From Azospirillaceae bacterium (GTDB taxonomy: Bacteria; Pseudomonadota; Alphaproteobacteria; Azospirillales; Azospirillaceae), in NCBI GenBank assembly GCA_031291675.1, contig JARLIO010000045.1:1-64000 (forward strand): a DNA stretch of 64,000 bases, read 5' to 3'. Of the stretch, positions 61,215 to 64,000 are shown in pieces. Every line of letters begins with the position of its first letter. The stretch's first letter is position 1. The notes beneath the pieces were generated by a model. The model worked only from the letters and a program-made list of their open reading frames with translations, did not search any database and had not been told where the DNA came from. The position numbers and the translations under genes are program-made.

Positions 61215-62229
61215 ATCCCTATGGGCACTCGCGGAAACCCTCGCCGGTGCGCCGCTGACCGATCTGGTGCCGCTGACCGGAGGCGCCAACAACCGCCTCT
61301 TCCGGATCGCGGATCGGCGTGGGCGGATATTCGCCCTCAAGGTCTATCGCCGGATGGCGCATGACCCCCGGGACCGTCTGGCGATTGAATTCGGCGCCCT
61401 GTCCTTCCTGCGGCAAAGGGCCGTGACCGTCGTGCCGGAGCCGGTGGCAATTGACGCGGAGCGTGGGGTCGCGCTTTACCAATGGGTCGAAGGGGACCCG
61501 GTGACCAAGCCGGGGGCGACTGACATCGACGCGGTTCTGCGCTTCGCCGACCAGCTGCGGGAAATGGGGACACACGAGGGCGCCGCGGTCTTGCCGGCGG
61601 CATCGGAAGCCTGTTTGTCCGCGCTGGAGATCGTGGAACAGATTGACCGCCGCTACCACCGCCTGGCTGAAGTGGCGGAGCGGAACCCGATCCTGGCCGA
61701 ATTCCTCATCGAACCGTTCAGCGAGACCCGCACCCGGGCGGTCGCGGTGGCACGAGACGGCTATGCCGCGCGGAAATGGGATTTTTCCGCAGCGCTGCCC
61801 CGGCCGCTTCAGGTTCTGAGCCCATCCGATTTCGGTTTTCACAACACGCTGCGGCGACCCGACGGCTCTCTCGTCTTTCTCGACTTCGAGTATTTCGGCT
61901 GGGATGACCCGGTCAGGCTGGTGGCTGACTTCCTGCAGCATCCGGCGATGCGGCTGGAGGAGGATCTGAGCGACCGGTTCGTCGCCGGAGCCCGGGGACT
62001 TTATGGCGCCGATCCCGGTTTCCTTGAAAGGCTTGATCTGCTGTTCCCCCTCATCGGCCTGCGCTGGTGCCTGATTCTCCTCAATGAGTTTCTACCCGAA
62101 CGATGGGCGGCGCGTCAGTTTGCCGGGATGTCGGACGATCGGCCGGTGGTCCTGGAGCGGCAATTGGCGAAGGCCCGCCGGAGGCTGACGGCGGTCGTGC
62201 GCACTCTTCCGGAATGGGGACGACGATGA
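61207..62229 (+). CDS. Aminoglycoside-phosphotransferase-fold kinase
   Basis: A 340-residue APH/choline-kinase-like protein: nucleotide-binding region GGANNRLFRIADRRGRIFAL, catalytic region SDFGFHNTL in place of HGDxxxxN, and the metal-binding FLDFEYFGWDDP. In a sugar operon it is more likely a sugar kinase than a resistance enzyme. It overlaps the HAD gene by eight bases. Confidence 0.82.
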   Translation: MDESLWALAETLAGAPLTDLVPLTGGANNRLFRIADRRGRIFALKVYRRMAHDPRDRLAIEFGALSFLRQRAVTVVPEPVAIDAERGVALYQWVEGDPVTKPGATDIDAVLRFADQLREMGTHEGAAVLPAASEACLSALEIVEQIDRRYHRLAEVAERNPILAEFLIEPFSETRTRAVAVARDGYAARKWDFSAALPRPLQVLSPSDFGFHNTLRRPDGSLVFLDFEYFGWDDPVRLVADFLQHPAMRLEEDLSDRFVAGARGLYGADPGFLERLDLLFPLIGLRWCLILLNEFLPERWAARQFAGMSDDRPVVLERQLAKARRRLTAVVRTLPEWGRR

Positions 62230-63074
62230 TCAATCATGACAAAGCACCGGATCAAGCCGAACCGATCGACCTTGATGAACGATCCCTCTACCTGCGGCGT
62301 CTCGTGATTCGCGGGCTGGAGGGCGGCGGACGGGGCCATATCGGTTCGTCCCTATCCCCGATCGAGATTCTCCGCGTGCTCTATGACGACATTCTGCGTT
62401 ACCGTGTCGACGAACCGGCATGGCTGCCACGGGACCGCCTGATCCTCAGCAAGGGACATGGCTGTCTGGCCCAGTATGCCCTGCTTGCCGACAAAGGTTT
62501 TTTCCCGCTGGCGACCCTCGACAGCTTCTGCCAGCAGCATTCGATCCTGGGGGGACATCCGGAAGCGGGCCAGATTCCCGGGATTGAGGTGTCAACGGGC
62601 GCGCTGGGGCACGGCTTGCCCGTCGCTGTTGGCATGGCCTTGGCGGCACGGATCGACAAACGCGACAACAAGGTCTGGGTGGTGATGGGCGACGGCGAGA
62701 CCAATGAGGGCAGCGTCTGGGAGGCGGCTCTATGTGCTGGCAAGCATCGTCTGTCCCGATTGGTGGCGATCGTCGATTACAACAAGCTGCAATCTTACGG
62801 TCCCACGGCCGAGGTCCAGGATATGGAACCGTTCGCCGACAAATGGCGGGCCTTCAATTTCGCGGTAACCGAGGTGGATGGGCACGACGTGGCGGCCCTG
62901 CGCCGTCTGTTCGCCGCGGTGCCTCTCGATCCCGGGAAACCAACGGCGATCATCTGCCATACCGTCAAAGGCAAGGGAATTCCTTTCGCCGAGGGTAAAG
63001 CCGAGTGGCACCACAAGGCCAAACTGCCGCCCGCCGATATCGACGCGCTGTATGCCTGTTTGGGGGGGCGCTGA
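62226..63074 (+). CDS. Transketolase, N-terminal subunit
   Basis: Thiamine-diphosphate-binding half of a split transketolase, 282 residues. It shows GHIGSSLSPIEILRVLYDDI, GHGLPVAVGMALAAR and the ThDP motif GDGETNEGSVWEA ... DYNKLQ. It starts in an ATGA overlap with the kinase gene. Split transketolases occur in unusual-sugar clusters. Confidence 0.93.
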   Translation: MINHDKAPDQAEPIDLDERSLYLRRLVIRGLEGGGRGHIGSSLSPIEILRVLYDDILRYRVDEPAWLPRDRLILSKGHGCLAQYALLADKGFFPLATLDSFCQQHSILGGHPEAGQIPGIEVSTGALGHGLPVAVGMALAARIDKRDNKVWVVMGDGETNEGSVWEAALCAGKHRLSRLVAIVDYNKLQSYGPTAEVQDMEPFADKWRAFNFAVTEVDGHDVAALRRLFAAVPLDPGKPTAIICHTVKGKGIPFAEGKAEWHHKAKLPPADIDALYACLGGR

Positions 63075-63077
63075 TCC

Positions 63078-63998
63078 ATGCGCCGGGCCGCTCTCGATAA
63101 AGTCCATGAACTGGCGCAGCGGGACCGGCGGGTCCTGTTCATCGGCTCCGACCTCGGCGCCGGCACCCTTGCGCCCATGCGGGCGGAATTTCCCGACCGT
63201 TGGTTCATGGAAGGAATTGCTGAAGCCAATATGATCGGCATGGCCGCCGGGCTGGCCATGGACGGCTTCGTTCCCTATCTCAACACCATCGCGCCTTTCT
63301 TCACGCGGCGCGCCAACGAACAGATCACCATCGACCTGTGCCTCCACAAGCTCCCGGTCCGTCTCATCGCCAGCGGCGGCGGCGTGGTTTATGCGCCCTT
63401 GGGACCAACACATCTGGCTGTCGACGACATTGCAACGATGCGCGTGCTGCCCAATATGGCGGTCGTTGCGGTTGCCGATGCCGCGGAAATGCGTCGCCTG
63501 ATGGATCAATCGCTGGAATGGCCCGGTCCGCTCTATATTCGTCTGGCCAAGGGCGGGGATCCAATCGTTTCCGATCCGGCAAGGGGCTTCACCATCGGCA
63601 AGGCGATCATCATGCGCGATCCGGGGACCGTGCTCCTGGTGACAACGGGCGTCATGTTGGGACGAGCCCTGGCGGCGGCTGATCTTTTGAAAGGCCAGGG
63701 GATCTCCTGTGGAATTTTGCACATGCATACGGTCAAGCCATTGGATAGCGCCGCGTTGCGTGATTACGCGGCCGGCGTTAATCTCGTCGTGACCATTGAG
63801 GAGCATAGCCTTATCGGCGGATTGGGCGGGGCGGTCGCCGAAACCCTGATGGATGCCGAGATCCGGCCGCCGTGTTTGCTGCGCCTGGCACTTCCCGATG
63901 CCTTTGCCGACGAGTACGGTTCGCAGGATACGATGTTGGAGGCGTTCGGGCTCGTGCCGCCGCAGATCGCAGCGGCGATCCGCCGGCGTCTCGGGTAA
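63078..63998 (+). CDS. Transketolase, C-terminal subunit
   Basis: Partner of the preceding gene, 306 residues. It carries the catalytic Glu region (FMEGIAEANMIGMAAGLAMD) and the C-terminal domain (LHMHTVKPLD, EEHSLIGGLGGAVAE). The gene ends just inside the window edge; the operon may continue beyond. Confidence 0.93.
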   Translation: MRRAALDKVHELAQRDRRVLFIGSDLGAGTLAPMRAEFPDRWFMEGIAEANMIGMAAGLAMDGFVPYLNTIAPFFTRRANEQITIDLCLHKLPVRLIASGGGVVYAPLGPTHLAVDDIATMRVLPNMAVVAVADAAEMRRLMDQSLEWPGPLYIRLAKGGDPIVSDPARGFTIGKAIIMRDPGTVLLVTTGVMLGRALAAADLLKGQGISCGILHMHTVKPLDSAALRDYAAGVNLVVTIEEHSLIGGLGGAVAETLMDAEIRPPCLLRLALPDAFADEYGSQDTMLEAFGLVPPQIAAAIRRRLG

Positions 63999-64000
63999 CA

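Overview
The window is GC-rich DNA from a diazotrophic alphaproteobacterium, probably Rhodospirillales or a related order; the sequence alone does not fix the genus. Evidence for this is the gene content (nifHDKENX-fdxB-nifQ, nifUSVW, fixABCX, nifB, nifA), the sigma54/NifA promoter signatures, a NifA with the Cys pattern of oxygen-sensitive alphaproteobacterial NifA, and a palindromic intergenic repeat of a type common in alphaproteobacteria. About 42 kb of the 64 kb (roughly 4.6-53.3 kb, less one insertion) is a nitrogen-fixation supercluster.

Layout. (1) 0-4.5 kb: a glycogen debranching gene that loses its C-terminal half, then otsA-otsB for trehalose synthesis. (2) 4.6-6.9 kb, minus strand: a receiver-like protein without its phospho-acceptor Asp, a rhodanese-ankyrin protein and a YqeB/EF2563-type protein, transcribed away from nifH. 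(3) 7.0-16.7 kb: nifH-D-K-E-N-X, a DUF269 gene, a DUF683 gene, fdxB and nifQ. (4) 16.7-21.6 kb: a nucleotidyltransferase and a very large multidomain glycosyltransferase, looking like an insertion into the nif region. (5) 22.2-24.4 kb: three genes of unknown function and a Rieske-type ferredoxin. (6) 24.7-29.1 kb: iscA, a NifU reduced to its C-terminal domain, nifS, nifV, cysE, nifW. (7) 29.3-33 kb: fixABCX, followed by a G21-C39 homopolymer block. (8) 34.5-35.9 kb: ferredoxin, nifT, SIR2-like gene. (9) 36.2-43.9 kb: nifB, ferredoxin, iscA-like, TPR protein, LRV iron-sulfur protein, two nifZ-type genes, small nif-associated genes, a DegT-like protein without its PLP lysine, [2Fe-2S] ferredoxin, Rieske protein and truncated haemoglobin. 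(10) 43.95-45.0 kb, minus strand: dienelactone hydrolase and a small protein. (11) 45.5-51.4 kb: sufB-C-D-S-U and a SufT-like gene. (12) 51.5-53.3 kb: nifA. (13) 53.6-57.1 kb, minus strand: glucan phosphorylase and slipin. (14) 57.3-58.5 kb: IS630 transposase remnant and broken gene fragments. (15) 58.5-64 kb: a tightly packed sugar operon (two SDR epimerases, HAD phosphatase, APH-like kinase, split transketolase).

How it works together. NifA would activate sigma54 promoters that I could locate by eye, most with a TGT-N10-ACA upstream site: upstream of nifH, iscA, fixA, the fdx-nifT-SIR2 unit, nifB and sufB, and, on the opposite strand, upstream of the receiver/rhodanese unit, a 196-residue unknown gene and the dienelactone hydrolase. 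Three of the control regions are therefore divergent. The iron-sulfur supply looks unusual: NifU keeps only its Nfu-like domain, and a complete SUF system sits behind a sigma54 promoter core identical in sequence to that of nifH. Electron supply would come from FixABCX plus several ferredoxins. The most interesting leads are the divergent NifA-controlled genes of unknown function, the lysine-less DegT protein, the SIR2-like gene in the nifT/nifB block, the Bfd domain fused to NifE, and the two Rieske-type proteins.
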